From positions 744,548 to 808,547 of the forward strand of contig CABFPE010000094.1 of assembly GCA_900660155.1 (NCBI GenBank): 64,000 nucleotides of DNA. The letters run 5' to 3'. Source of the DNA: Hofstenia miamia (Eukaryota > Xenacoelomorpha > Acoela > Hofsteniidae). This document shows, one piece after another, positions 11,357 to 24,780 of the stretch (positions are counted from its first letter, which is position 1; each line of letters starts with the position of its first letter). The notes beneath the pieces are model-generated. The model was given only the letters and a program-made list of their open reading frames with translations, was not told where the DNA came from and ran no database searches. Made by a program: the position numbers and the translations under genes.

Positions 11357-12774
11357 ATTAAATTCTTTTCATTTGAAATTTTCTGATCACAGTTTGTACA
11401 CTCATTTGAGTATGGGCTTCAAAAACTGATTAATTGAAAATCCTTGGGAGGGCTCAGACCAGAAATTAAATAATCAAAGGAATTTACATCAACCAAAGTA
11501 TATTGTGATGTCATCCCCAAAATGCTTAGATATTAGTTATTTGTTAAAACTTAATTCATTTCAGCAAAAACTATTACAAATGAAATTTATCTGCTAATTT
11601 TTTGTTCTGTCCTGGCACAAAACTTAAATACACAAGCAACTCATTTACTATAAGAAACTATTACCATGTTGGTTTCCATTTGAAATGTCAATTGAATAAA
11701 CTGATTTGTGTACTTGGAAAAGTGCCAAAACTTACAATGAAAGCAGAACAAAAAAACAAGTAAGGAAAAAGTACAGGATTGTCAGTTTTTATAAAAGCTC
11801 TCAATTTATTGATACTACATTGGCTACTTTATGCTTTAATTTTTTGCTTGAATAGAATAGCTTACTTTTAGCTATTTCTAAACTTATTAATATTCTGCTT
11901 ACTCTCTTCTCTAACTTTGATATCAGTTATATGAACTTACATATTTGCTAATCCTCAATTATATTTAGATGAAATTAATTTTTGAAAAATGTTTATTTTC
12001 AGTTTTAAATATTTCTGACAATTTTACACAGTAATTTCTGAACTTTGCAGACTACCTATTTTTATGTATTCATATTGTAAATGTGAGTTGTTGCTTATAT
12101 TTACCAGTTTATGTTCATTTAAAAATATGGATGAATATTCATTTTGTTTACTAGAAAGTAGAGTTAGATTATGTTTTATTTTTGAGTTAACTTTATTTAA
12201 ATAAAGCTTTTCTAAGCAATCTCTAATTAGTTAAGGGGCACCTAGAAGTGGTACAGCTCAACTAGCATATCCTTTAACATAGGGCTAAGTGCATTAATAG
12301 AGCTGTTGCTGTAATTTGTTGCATTCATTATTAAAAACTGTTATTATTGCTATCATCTAAATAGCATTAGTTGAGAAATGCACTTAGTATAGGTTCTTAC
12401 TTAGCACATAGGTTTTATTATGCTGCATCCAAAAATATTAGGGTTTCTCTCTTTCTTTTTCTTACATAGGGCTGGGCTCTAGTCTTAAGCAACTCTTATG
12501 CAAGGTTTTCTGTTTTGGGTCAGCCAATTGTGGCCACTCTTGCCTCTCTTGATCTCTTGTCACTCCTTACTTTTATTAGAAATGGGTAATATGATGGGGG
12601 GAGTAAATTTTTTACTGTAAGGAATTAGGACCATTGTTGATTTCCATGCCAATGCCACATTATATTTGTTTTCTGATATTCATACTTTTGTTTACATACT
12701 TTCATATGAGTATTACATTACTCCATAGTGTTTTGTTTAGCAATACATCTAGAATCAAGTTTAATTTATACTAT
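11357..12774. other. AT-rich DNA without a recognisable gene
   Basis: No open frame with recognisable content and no clear repeat boundary was seen on either strand. The 4 bp before the next LTR, CTAT (12771-12774), should be the left target duplication of copy A2. Confidence 0.6.
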
Positions 12775-13711
12775 TGTAGAGTCACTTGGGGAAATTTCGT
12801 GATTATTATTTAGTTGATTTTTATTATTTTTGTATTAACGTCATTATGACGTCAACGTTATTTTATTTTCGTTATTTCGAGCCTAGGTTTACGAAAAGAA
12901 CTCATGTCCCCTCGATGGTGCTAAATGTATTGCTCAAATTGAATTTGATTTGCGAGGGAAATTGATAACATGAATAACGAATGATTAACTGTGATTGTAA
13001 ACTAAGACAGGTAGTTATTTATTGTTTAACCATGTATAAAATGAGGAACACTCTTGAGAGCTGTTAATATATTTTATCTAGCTTCAATTACTGTTTACTT
13101 TTCTCTCTGTTACTTTATTTGGTATATTTTTATTATGAAAATAATTGCTTAAGCTCAGCGACAATTTGGGAGTGCTTTCTGAAGGCACAGGGCAACACGT
13201 AGCCCCTGGCAATCATTAGATCTTCCCAGCCCAAATTGTGGACTCATTAAGTTACGGATACGGATATGGCTAGGGAAATAATAAGCCTCTCATTTGATTC
13301 AACACGTACATGCACTTATATTTTGATTACACTGTGATGATCCTATGCTGTTTGCTAGCACAAATGTCTGGCAATTACAGACTACTATTTAGTGAGCTGA
13401 GAACTAACAATGAAAATGAGATGTCTACTTTACTATGAGATAGAAATTAATAAGTGAGACAAATAGGGTAGCACCATGCACTAGTCAAGCACTAAACTGT
13501 TTCTAAAGATTCCACTTCGGCTGGAAGCCACATTAGTTGGTCATCTTGGAACAAAATACCTAAAGTATCAAATACTTGGATGAATTACCAATGTTTATAT
13601 TAGTTTATTTTCTCTTTGCCTGTTTCTCCCAGAATCAGGGCTGTTGTTTCTATGTTAAACCTTCTGCAGAGTCAATTAGTTTCTAGTAAAATTACAGCCC
13701 ACGATTCTACA
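12775..13711 (+). repeat. 5' LTR of Gypsy copy A2
   Basis: 937 bp with TGTAGAGTCACT at the start and GATTCTACA at the end. It has the same TATA box and polyadenylation signal layout as the A1 LTR. It contains a 30-bp stretch near 12860-12890 (around cgagccta) that A1 lacks. Confidence 0.92.
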
Positions 13712-13729
13712 TGGCGACTGTGACAGGAC
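13712..13729 (+). promoter_or_regulatory. Primer binding site, copy A2
   Basis: TGGCGACTGTGACAGGAC, directly after the LTR, one base from the copy B version. Arginine-tRNA priming is likely by resemblance to the 412/mdg1 group. Confidence 0.75.
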
Positions 13730-14149
13730 ACTGACGTGATCACAACATATTCTCAGTTGTCTCTTTTGATGGTTTGGATTGGGTTTTCGGTTTAGCTTTG
13801 GTGTTCATCAGCTGGGATAGTTGTTTCCCCTGACGGGAATTGGATTTCAGTGCAAATCTACCAACTGATGTACACAGCTCCTTCTTCTCTCCAATGGGAG
13901 GGCAACCATGATTTTTCTGATTTTTCTTTTAAGTGTTCTGCTTGGTGTAAGTTTGTGTTTTACCTGTTACAATTCTGTTTTTGTCTCAGTGCTTTATATG
14001 TTGGATTTATGACCCAGTGCTGCCGTAAACCCACATTTGGGTTTGGATTCTGTGATTTCTAGGAGCTGTGTGTTTCTTTTGTAGTTGGGAAGTGCTCCCA
14101 AGTGTCCGTTATTATAGTTATGATTTCTTGTTACTTTTCTTGTCGATCA

Positions 14150-15912
14150 ATGGATTCAAATCATACAGTTACTTATTCTCCTACTTTTGGGACTCCTCCA
14201 AGTGTCCCCTGTGTAAGCGTGGGCAACCAGGACGTTGCCCCTTGCACCGTTGGATCATTGTTGAATTTCTGCCCTCTGACTTCTCCTATTCAAACGTCGT
14301 CTCAACGTCAAGATCATCTGGCATCAACTAGTCCCTATGCACGCAGAGGTACCATCAGCCCCGATGTTCAGCGACAGCTTCGCAGATTCTTGAATACACA
14401 AAATGCTCCTCCTATTCCGTTTTGTCCCGATCATCGTATTGACAATATAATGAATTCTTTGCCCCATTGTGATATTCAACAGATGGAAATCAAGCATTTG
14501 AAAGATGCTTTGTTGCAGCAAGTCGCTATGAGAATGGACAGTGAGCACCAGGTCGAGTCTCTTCAAGCTGAACTGAATACTCAACATGTTGCATACCAGA
14601 AGATGGAAATGAGAATGCTAGAGTCAACTGTTGCCTTGGAATTACAAATTCACGAGTTAAAAATTCAAATGGCTAATTCGGAAGAAGCTAACCTTATGAA
14701 GCTCCCAGTTGACGAATTCATTATGCATGATACATTAAATGAAGCTTTAGGGGATTTTGCTGAGAAAATAACTGAGAAATTCGCCCAGATGATTCGAGGT
14801 GGAACTGCAACCCCTGTTCTTTTGAATGCTCCTACACCTTCTCAGCATGACGAAAGTAGAAATATGGTTCCTCCTCCGTCAGTGTCGTCATGCGTAAATC
14901 CATTTGTGTCTTCTACTCCCACGTTTACGCAAGCATCTATTGCCACCATTGTGACTCCTAATAGAGATCGAGAGTGCATTCCAACAAGTCCCGTGCAGCC
15001 ACCACCTTGTGTTTCTGCACGTACTAGCTCAAAGGAACATATGTCTGATGCCTTGAGTCCAGTCAATGGTAGTACCTCAGATCGGAGACCCCGATTTTGT
15101 TGTTTGATTCTTCCCGTCAAGACTCCCGGACAAATACCAGTGCACAGTAAACACTCAGTTTTACCTAAGTTCACGGGACAGATCGACGCAGTCTCACAAT
15201 CTTTTGAAGAATGGTTTTTCCTATTCGAGCTTCACATGAAACAATACAAAACCTCTCAAGAGGACGCCGTATCACAATTCCCCCTGTACTTGAATGGGCT
15301 TGCCTATAATCAATACATGATGCTGGATCGAAACATCAAGACTGATTATCAATTATTAGTAGGGTTTTTTTAGGGTCACTACAAGGCTCCTCATTTAAAA
15401 CATCAGTACAAAACGCTGCTTTGCGATATGTCTTTTAAGCAAGGAGATGATATTTGAAATTACATCACGCAAGTCGAAAGACTTTTCCAACTGAGTACTC
15501 CAGGCATGATCTTTTCTCGTATATCTGTCGAGGATTCCCTCCTTCAATCCATAGTTGCCTGGAAATGAAATGTGATCCAGAAGAAAATTTGCATGAGATT
15601 ATAAGAAAAGCTATTAGCGTAGTCTACATGATCTACAATTCCAATCGAATTGATAAGGATCTCTACAAGCTCTCTGGTACCACCGGAAAAGTGGAGCAGA
15701 CGAAAAAGACCATTTTGAAGAAGGAGTTCGACATGTCTTCAGTCAGGTGTTTCTGTTGTGGCGAAAAAGGTCATTTCAAATCAAATTGTAAAGCAAAGAT
15801 TCAAATAGTTGCTGAAGGTGGGGGTTTCTTAGTTGACGAGCAGCCATTGGTTGCCTCTTCCTCTGATACCTTATTGGTAGACTTGACAGAAACCGAGAGC
15901 CATTTAAATTGA
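14150..15912 (+). pseudogene. gag region of Gypsy copy A2 (fossil)
   Basis: Begins MDSNHTVTYSP. Order of parts: Pro/Ser/Thr-rich N-terminus, coiled-coil-like stretch (from LKDALLQQVAMRMD), second low-complexity linker, capsid-like region (EEWFFLFELHMKQYKTSQED), then a CCHC zinc knuckle CFCCGEKGHFKSNC at 15748-15789 that would bind RNA. It ends at the TGA of 15910-15912, right after a slippery heptamer that leads into pol. A 440-base leader separates it from the primer binding site. It is a fossil with a few breaks. Confidence 0.88.
15903..15909 (+). promoter_or_regulatory. -1 frameshift heptamer at gag-pol junction, copy A2
   Basis: T TTA AAT in the gag frame, i.e. XXXYYYZ with X=T, Y=A, Z=T, followed at once by the gag stop TGA. 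Pol is open in the -1 frame from here (L-T-G-A-P-T-P). Programmed -1 frameshifting is a known way for Gypsy elements to make Gag-Pol. Copy B has the same site at 51037-51043. Confidence 0.75.
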
Positions 15913-18900
15913 CGGGAGCGCCGACTCCCTCAAAATGCGCACAGGACATATTAGTGATCACTAATATGATAAGGAAGAACCTAATTCCTGTGGAAATGAA
16001 CGGAAGAATTATTAATGCTACTATTGATACCAGAGCTGCAGCGTCAATTATCAGTGACGAATGTTGCAAGGATATCTGTTTCACCCGTGATTCCATCAAT
16101 TCTTCATCCAACATTAAACTGATCGATGCCTCAGGAAATGCAATATCCTTAAAAGGGAAATTAAAGAATGCTGCATTCAAGATTCACACCAAACAGTTCA
16201 AAGCAGATCTAATTGTCATTGATACTGCGAATCATCAGCTTCCGTATGACCTGATTTTGGGTAATGACTTTTTGGAGAAAAATTCATGTGTAATTGATTA
16301 TAAGAATAACACCATATCTATAAAAGACCAAGAAGCTACGCAGCTTGCTATGATTCCAGAGCGTGAAGTTGTGTTTAATTTAAAGGAGCCTGTTTATTTG
16401 GAAGCTAAACATTGGACTAGAGTAGCCGTGTTCTCGAATTTGGAAACGAATGGTGATGTGATGATCGCGGGCCAGAGGGGCAAATATATCAAAGGTATCT
16501 CTTTTTCACCCAACTTGTGCAAGGTGACCTCAGGAAAAACGTACGTTACTATTTTGAACGGATCAACACGTCCAGTGAGATTCAATGAATCTGATCTCCA
16601 AATAATCGGTGTGCCAGTTCGGATTGAAAGTGTTGAGACTTCATGTTTATCGATCTGTACTGCCATTCATGATCTCGAAGATTCGCCGACCATTAAAATC
16701 CCCACTGTGAACAATGAGACCCATTCGCATCTAAATGATAGTGAGAAGAAGTCCCTTATCTCGATATTGAGTAGCAAAAGTGAAGTCTTTAATTATGGTA
16801 CAATCAGCGTGGGGCAGGCATTTGGAGAAGAGCATGCAATCGAATTAAAGCAGGAGAAGCCCATCTGTCTACCTGTCCGCCAAGTTCCGGAAAACTTAAA
16901 GGCAGAATATGAAAAAATTCTTAAAGATTTAATAGAAAGCGGAATTATTCAGGGAAGTAATAGTCCCTATGCAGCCCCCACTGTGTTCATTAGACAAGGG
17001 GAAAAGTTTCGGCTTTGTATCGATTTCCGGAAACTGAATGACATCACTATTAAAGATGCTTACCCACTACCTCGAATTGAAGATCTCCTATATGATGCCA
17101 GCAAGTATAAGTTCTTCTCTTGCCTCGATCTATGTAAGGCCTATTGGCAGGTACTGATGCGCCAATCCGATATTCCGAAAACCGCATTTATTACACCCTA
17201 CGGTCTCTACGAATGGAAATATATGGCATTCGGGTTATGTAATGCGCCTGCCACTTTTCAGCGCTATGTTACAAAGGTATTAACTAATGATTCTAATATT
17301 CTTGAACCAGGGATTTCCGCATACATCGATGACATCCTGGTTGCCAGCCATACTTTCGATGAACATTTAGAGAAATTACATAGAACCTTGGAGTTGTTGC
17401 AGAACGCTGGCCTCAAGGTGAATGGGAATAAATGCTCTCTAGCTCAGATTAAAGTTACATTTCTAGGTAGAGTGATCGAAAATGGACGAATATCGATTAA
17501 GACCAATGCAAAACAGTTTCTAGAATGAATTGAGACACCTTGGAGTAGAAAAGATGTACAGAGGCTAATGGGATTTCTGAATTATTACGGAATGTTCCTC
17601 CCCGATCTAGCCAAGAAGACGAAGTCAATAACTCAACTACTTAAAAAATCCAACGAGTTTAAATGGACGTGGACTGAGCAAGAAGCATTGGAAGGGATTA
17701 AGTCTGAATTACAAAAAATACCGTCATTGAACACCCCAGATTATACAAAGGAATTCATTGTCGATTGCGACGCTAGTGCTGTCGCCATTAGTGGTGTATT
17801 GAGCCAAGAAATAAAGGGCATTGAATGTCCAGTGCAGCATTTCAGCAGAAAGTTACGAGCTGCTGAGAAAAACTACGGCGCCACCAAATGCGAAATGTTA
17901 GCGTTAGTAGAGTCGTTAAAGAAGTTTCGGTATTTCATTCTAGGGAGGAAATTCATAGTGCGCACCGACAACAGCGCGCTGGCTTGGCTTAAGAAGTTTT
18001 CAGGAGATCGATCCAATATAGTAGCCAGGTGGATAGAATACCTCAACGACTTTTCATTTTCTATCAAGCATCGCCCTGGACGTTTACATTTGAACGCCGA
18101 TTATTGGACCGCGCTGCCAAGCTATGAACGAGATTTAAAGAAGCCAGCTGGGGAAAAAGTTCCATTTGCATTCATACCCCACACAGAGTATGAATTAATC
18201 CCCGAAATAAATGCTGATCGGAATGGAAAAGAAATTCTGCCGATCCTAATCCGAGAAGAAATATCCGAGGATGAGATTATCAAACACCAACAAAACGATC
18301 TTATTTTATCTGACATTATGAAGAGACTGAAGGACCCCTTTTTTCCTCTCTCACCAACGGCGGTAAGATATTACAATTGATACAATTGGACAACAACGAC
18401 GAAAGGTCTACTATATGTAAAAAGTCGAAACAACTGTCTTGCTATACCCGAATACTTCAAACGAGATCTCGTGAGGAGAGTACACGAGAAAGGTCACTTA
18501 GGTATCATTCAAACTGAAAAGACATTCAATTCTCGATATGTCCCTATTGGTATCAGAGCAACAGTGCAAGACGTGATTGATAAATGTAAGAAATGTCTGC
18601 TAAATAATTCTGCTCACTTCCCAGAACAACGAGCCGAACTAGAATGTTGCGCTGCAACAAGCCCAAATGAGATTGTCCACATCGATCTGGAGCAGCTGTC
18701 TCGTGATAGTGAGGGGTTTCAATATCTCTTAGTACTCGTCGATCATTTCACTAAATATGCCCGAATCATTCCCATGGACAGCACACTTGCCAAAAAAGTA
18801 GCCGACAAGATATTAAAAGAGTGGATATTAAAGTATGGTCCTATGTCTCGTTTGGTGTCAGATCGTGGTCCGCAATTCGAAAGTAATCTAATGAAAACTC

Positions 18901-19802
18901 TTATGGCTGAATTGGAAATATTACATGACTTTACCACTGCGTACCACCCTCAAGCAAACGGATTAGTGGAACGACTAAATAGAACACTGATAAAATTGAT
19001 TAGAGTTGCAGTATCACGAGCAGCTGGAAAAAATTGGCGACGAGTAATAGAGGGTGTTGAATTTTTTTACAATACATCAGTTCACTCGACCACTGGGATA
19101 AGTCCCTTTAAAGCGATGTTCGGACGTGAAGCTCTAACTTCTCTATCTATGATGTACCCGAATTATTCTGAAATTACACTAGCCAAATATGTAAGCCAAC
19201 TATTAAGTGACATGCAGGAAATTCATTTAACTATAGTTCATAATACTAACCAGTCCTGCATCCGGCAGAAGCGGACATTTAATCAAAAACTTTATGGCAA
19301 AGCTCACCATCGTGGTGATAAAGTATTCGCGTATTTGCCATGTGTCACAACTGATCACAATCAAGTCCGGAAATTAGCCAACAATTGGCAGGGACCATTC
19401 ACAATAGAGAAAGTGCTCGACCATAACACCTATACACTTAGTAACGGGAGAACTGTACACTTCCAGAGATTAAAACGAGCAATTAAGGACATTGAAAATG
19501 TCATCATCGATGACAACAACGAATATACTTTAATCGATAATGGTGTTGACGAATACGCCACCTATGATAACTTAACGGAATTTGTTGAGGAAAGCTTAGA
19601 TGATACTGATTTTGAATCTGAAATAGTTGATAATTCTAGTTCACGAGTTTTGCCTTCAAGGCGCACTAGAGTTAATCAAACTTACGATCCCAATATTTGG
19701 GACCTTAACATTATGTTTAGGAATGAAACCGATAGGGAAGAAACGCGAGTCGCCAGCTCCTCCGTCCCGTCGTCGCAGAGTGAGACGAAAGATGGAGGGT
19801 AG
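15909..19802 (+). pseudogene. pol region of Gypsy copy A2 (fossil)
   Basis: Order of domains: aspartic protease (about 15990-16350, around NATIDT and DLILGNDFLEKN), reverse transcriptase (about 16880-17480, with LCIDFRKLND, FGLCNAPATFQRY and the catalytic YIDDILVAS), RNase H (about 17740-18110, DCDASAVAISGVLSQE and RTDNSAL), integrase zinc-binding part (about 18470-18620, H-x-H and CKKC) and integrase core (about 18680-19140, HIDLEQLSRD, SDRGPQF, NGLVERLNRT). The long tail after integrase is acidic and ends in a Ser-rich stretch. It would copy element RNA into DNA and insert it. It is a fossil with a small number of breaks. Confidence 0.93.
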
Positions 19803-22366
19803 TCACGATGGTTCCTCCTCATCCAGGCGTGATGAGGCCCATAAACAAGGACGATATGAAGGTGCTGAGGAGAACCCTATACCGTGTGGGCGATACGTAG
19901 CTCCACACTTAGGTGAGCAGATAGCATCCACACCATTCTCATCTTGCTACTCCATGGGGGGATACATACATCCACGCGTCCGAGCAGAGCTGGCACAATC
20001 AACTTCTAAAACTTTAAAACTTGAAACTTTACGTACCGCTTTTAGTGTAATTCAACCTGTAAATAGATCCCCTAAGAATGATTCGATAGCCCCCTCAACC
20101 TCAGATACTTCCGTTACATCCTCAATCAGATCTCAGAAAATGGAAGACTGCAAGAAAAAGATGTCCACAGTTGGTGCAGATACGTTACACCCCTACTTCA
20201 TAGCTCCACGTAGAGTAGTACATTACATTCGTGATAACATTTCAGAAACTACTCAGAATCAATTATGATGGACATACAACACCAAGAAGTTAAGTTGTTC
20301 CATCGACATAATACCCTTCATAATCGACGCAGAAAAACGACCACTAATAAATTGTATTATTTGTTATGATTCCAGCATGCTCGAAGAAATCAGCCGGTTA
20401 TATTGGCGGAGCACAGTACATGTTTCTTTCGATGAAGATTTCTCTATACATAATCTCTGTAAGTTTTTAAATAGTGGCAGTACCATAAGAAGCTTTGACT
20501 CAGTGAATATCGATTTCCCAAACCTGTTGATCATCTATTTCTTGAGAGTTCATGAAGTACATGTTAAAAATATTATGGAGCAGATAGAAATTGCGTACCA
20601 GATAGCAAAGGTTGAAGGAATACGTCTAGTTTTAGTTCTCCGAGAAGAATATGAAGACCACATCCCCGAAGCAATTGAAAGCTTACATTATAGAATGGAA
20701 AACTTCCTCATTCTCTACAGATCATACTACAGTCAGGTTTCAATGCCAAACTCACATACACAATTGGTTACAAAATTATTGCTTACAGACCTCTTGTTAT
20801 GTGAAAAGATCCCTACTCACAAAATAGCTGTTGATGAAAAATTAATAATTGACACCATACTGCAAGCACAAACTTTGGAACTGCTCAACATTGCCACACT
20901 ACACAACATAACAGATATGAGAGTCAGCTTTGCATTTGCTCAAAGCGTTAAAACCTTACAAGAAATTCAGGATATATGGTCAGACATAAAAGCCACTAAA
21001 AACCCCGAGTCCGACTGGCCCAACATTCACATTGAAAGCCCTAGTTCCCATTACCATCCGTCAGTCGAGAGAGTGATAAGAGAAATAAAATTTTCTTACG
21101 AGATTCAGGATCGAAAAAATTTTAAATCAATGTTATTTTCAGAAGATAGAGTACCCAACATTTATGCAAGAGGTGCCATCTGGATTTTCTCCATTTACCT
21201 AACAAGAGATCCCCACATTACATTACTGATTGATCAAAATAAACGGAAGTCTATGTCAAAATCAGTGGTCCATGAAATTGCAATCTGTCCATTAACATGG
21301 AAAGCAAAAAACTGGCTCCTACACAAATGCGTGCCGCCTTTATCACCGTGTAAAACCAACCGAGCGATGGATCACTACGAAAAATATTATGCCTGACTGG
21401 TGGGGGCGAGTAGTACAACAGGAAAGATGTCGATTGTTCTGATTAGTAATAGATTGGGAATTTGTCCGTCGGACATTAATATTTTTTCCGAAACTATGAA
21501 GAAGTATATGTGGGGAGCCACTGCCGAAACTAAGTTCGCTATCTTTTCTTCAGAGAATGCGCCATTAAGTACCAGAAGATTAGTTGAAAGGAGACCTGGC
21601 TCTACAAAAACATTTTTGGATCTCGTGAGAACAAGAGAAGTGATAGAAAAGAACGAAAAATTCTTTGATGGACATCGGATCTCTTATCCAGAGTGCGGAT
21701 ACGGACAATTTGCAGAATCCGCAAGACAAGTCAAGAAAGAAGGGAGAATAATTCCTATCACTATATTTGAGCAGGTAATGAAGACCCCCGAGCAGTTCTT
21801 TAGAGAAGAAGAATTATTGGCTACGTCATCAGTGCAATTATCTCCCCACATACAAGATCTCATCGAGAAGGTGAACTTAGAGAAATTCGGAGGATCACCT
21901 CAACCGACACCTCAATGGTCTATTACTGAGAACGAGAGGATCCTCATGGTAGAGCATGATCCAGCTGATTTTGATACCGGGTTAACAGTTCATAAGAGAA
22001 TACTCATAGAAAACACTGAAAAGGACGTGCTGGGCATGATGAAATGGTGTTTGACTGAAATGTTTTCGAAAGAAGAGCTGGTCATTCTTCAATCTCCAGG
22101 GCGACAAGTAGCTTTGGACGTAGAATGCACCACTGCCAGAGTAAAGATTTCGACCAAACAAATAGAGGAGTTACGTGAATCTGGATTAAGGAATCGATTC
22201 TGGGACACAATTAAGCATGCACAGATCAATTATCCTGTGACAATCGGGACCACCAGTTTGCAAACTAAGTGCCAATTTGCCGAGTTAGAGAATAACATTC
22301 AGAAGGAAAATTTGTTATGTATACCACCCCCCTGTGTGGAGACTCCGCTAATTCAACCAAAATGGC
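19723..22366 (+). pseudogene. Third coding region of Gypsy copy A2, unknown function (fossil)
   Basis: Starts inside the pol end in another frame (MKPIGKK, shared with copy B) and runs to the N gap. The N-terminus is very basic (RRRRVRRKMEGSHDG) and Ser/Thr-rich. The middle alternates hydrophobic strands and helices (NIDFPNLLIIYFLR, IRLVLVLREE). The later part has LISNRLGICPSDINIF and SYPECGYGQFAES. I see no signal peptide, no membrane-spanning segment and no furin-like site, so it does not resemble an envelope protein. No known domain is recognised. The close match in copy B suggests it was kept by selection until recently. How it was expressed (splicing or re-initiation) is unknown. Confidence 0.75.
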
Positions 22367-23366
22367 NNNNNNNNNNNNNNNNNNNNNNNNNNNNNNNNNN
22401 NNNNNNNNNNNNNNNNNNNNNNNNNNNNNNNNNNNNNNNNNNNNNNNNNNNNNNNNNNNNNNNNNNNNNNNNNNNNNNNNNNNNNNNNNNNNNNNNNNNN
22501 NNNNNNNNNNNNNNNNNNNNNNNNNNNNNNNNNNNNNNNNNNNNNNNNNNNNNNNNNNNNNNNNNNNNNNNNNNNNNNNNNNNNNNNNNNNNNNNNNNNN
22601 NNNNNNNNNNNNNNNNNNNNNNNNNNNNNNNNNNNNNNNNNNNNNNNNNNNNNNNNNNNNNNNNNNNNNNNNNNNNNNNNNNNNNNNNNNNNNNNNNNNN
22701 NNNNNNNNNNNNNNNNNNNNNNNNNNNNNNNNNNNNNNNNNNNNNNNNNNNNNNNNNNNNNNNNNNNNNNNNNNNNNNNNNNNNNNNNNNNNNNNNNNNN
22801 NNNNNNNNNNNNNNNNNNNNNNNNNNNNNNNNNNNNNNNNNNNNNNNNNNNNNNNNNNNNNNNNNNNNNNNNNNNNNNNNNNNNNNNNNNNNNNNNNNNN
22901 NNNNNNNNNNNNNNNNNNNNNNNNNNNNNNNNNNNNNNNNNNNNNNNNNNNNNNNNNNNNNNNNNNNNNNNNNNNNNNNNNNNNNNNNNNNNNNNNNNNN
23001 NNNNNNNNNNNNNNNNNNNNNNNNNNNNNNNNNNNNNNNNNNNNNNNNNNNNNNNNNNNNNNNNNNNNNNNNNNNNNNNNNNNNNNNNNNNNNNNNNNNN
23101 NNNNNNNNNNNNNNNNNNNNNNNNNNNNNNNNNNNNNNNNNNNNNNNNNNNNNNNNNNNNNNNNNNNNNNNNNNNNNNNNNNNNNNNNNNNNNNNNNNNN
23201 NNNNNNNNNNNNNNNNNNNNNNNNNNNNNNNNNNNNNNNNNNNNNNNNNNNNNNNNNNNNNNNNNNNNNNNNNNNNNNNNNNNNNNNNNNNNNNNNNNNN
23301 NNNNNNNNNNNNNNNNNNNNNNNNNNNNNNNNNNNNNNNNNNNNNNNNNNNNNNNNNNNNNNNNNN
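22367..23366. other. Assembly gap, exactly 1000 N
   Basis: Placeholder gap. The third coding region of copy A2 enters it on the left and a TA microsatellite leaves it on the right. The missing part should hold the end of A2 and its 3' LTR. Confidence 0.99.
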
Positions 23367-23412
<46 letters not shown>

Positions 23413-23414
23413 TA

Positions 23415-23463
<49 letters not shown>
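23367..23463. repeat. (TA)n followed by (ATT)n microsatellite
   Basis: TA run to about 23416, then an ATT triplet run to 23463. The simple repeat probably caused the gap to its left. Confidence 0.95.
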
Positions 23464-23467
<4 letters not shown>

Positions 23468-24780
23468 AATGATCATAACTAACATCAAAGGTTAAAGTTT
23501 ATTACATTTTCTTGCTAGCCTATTCCTGCTGAGTTGACCAAAGTTTCCCTTTCTAGTTATTTGTTACAATCTATTTTAAAACTTCATTAGCAAAAGTGGC
23601 ACTTTCTAGTTGATAAATAATTTTCACGTATATATGCAAGCTATAGTTGAAAGTCTTTGCTTTCATTAATTTAATACCATTAGCATTGAATGGTTAATGC
23701 TATATTTATTTATTGTGTTGAGACAGATCAGCATTTTTAAATCTATTAAGATCTCAGAATTGATGCATTGCAATCAGGTCCAGGTCAAAACACGATCAAA
23801 ATCCAATTTTTCTAGTCGCACCCCTGGTTTTTGATCAAATTTACATCAGGATTAAACAGGTTTAAATCAAGTCAGCTTGACACTGAAGCAGATCAGATCT
23901 GAAGTGCAAGTAAATTCATCTCTATTTATATATTGTTAGGTAAGAATAAATTGCTAATTTTTAGCCAATTAATAACGGAAGTGCTAGAGTATATTTTTCG
24001 TACTGGTAAAAAATTTTATTATTTAATGTTAACTTTACATTTATGAAATTTGTAGGCCTAAATTTTTTCGACACGTTTAGAAATTTGGGTGGAACATCAA
24101 TTGGAATTGGGATGGACTCTTTATATTTTGCGCTTTGTGTGGACTATTCCTTCTTATAATTTTAAATTTAACTCTGGGGGAATTTTAAACAAATAATATA
24201 ATGGAAGACAAGTTTCGACAAATTATGCTCTATCAAAATACATATGCGCATAAATGTGCCGCATTAACCACTAAGTTATGCTGCATCATTAGAAATAAAT
24301 GCTCAATAAAATTTATTTTTTCACAAAATATTATTATTGATTGATAGTATTTTATCAGTAAAAGAAAATAAGTGACAAACACTTAAAAATGATTTTCATT
24401 TGATTTTTCTACACTATCTCAATTTATAAAACCTCGAAATGAAAAAGTTTTCATCCACTACATATGTCTATAGTATTAAATTAATTTGAATTATATAGAG
24501 GGTGCTTAAGGATTTTAGTGTTATTGTACGCATATATCCTAGTCAATACTGTCAAAATAAAAGGCCGCATCTGATTAATTATTTTGGCATATCAATGTTA
24601 TGCTATTTCAGTAAGAAGAAATTCAAATCAAGCATTTTGCAAACTTCTAATAGAATATTAAATGATATTAAATGTCTAAGAATATTAATGTCTAACTAAT
24701 AATTCTTTGGTTACAAAAACATAGTCTTGTATTTATTAGAAGTACGTAGTATGCATAGTTTTGATTGTCAAACATATCTA
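23464..24780. other. Intergenic or intronic DNA without a recognisable gene
   Basis: AT-rich, with no coding frame of note. A patch at 23770-23900 with repeated caggt/gatcaa words may be an old repeat, but I could not find its ends. Confidence 0.6.

Larger units (their letters stand above)
12775..22366 (+). mobile_element. Ty3/Gypsy copy A2, 5' LTR through third coding region
   Basis: Most complete left half of the young Gypsy family: LTR, primer binding site, leader, gag, protease-RT-RNase H-integrase, then a long third coding region that runs into an N gap. The 3' LTR is not seen. The pol order with integrase last is the Ty3/Gypsy order. It is broken in about half a dozen places. Its proteins are nearly the same as those of copy B along the full length, so the two stem from recent activity of one family. 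TTAG and TTAT duplications at related insertions suggest a 4-bp target duplication. Confidence 0.93.

Noticed and set aside
19723-22366. Third Gypsy coding region as an envelope gene (errantivirus-like)
   Set aside because: No signal peptide, transmembrane anchor or furin-like site could be seen, and the N-terminus is basic and Ser-rich.
22317-23472. Long open frames across the N gaps on both strands
   Set aside because: They arise because N codons are not stops, and because the TA and ATT repeats translate as Tyr/Ile runs.
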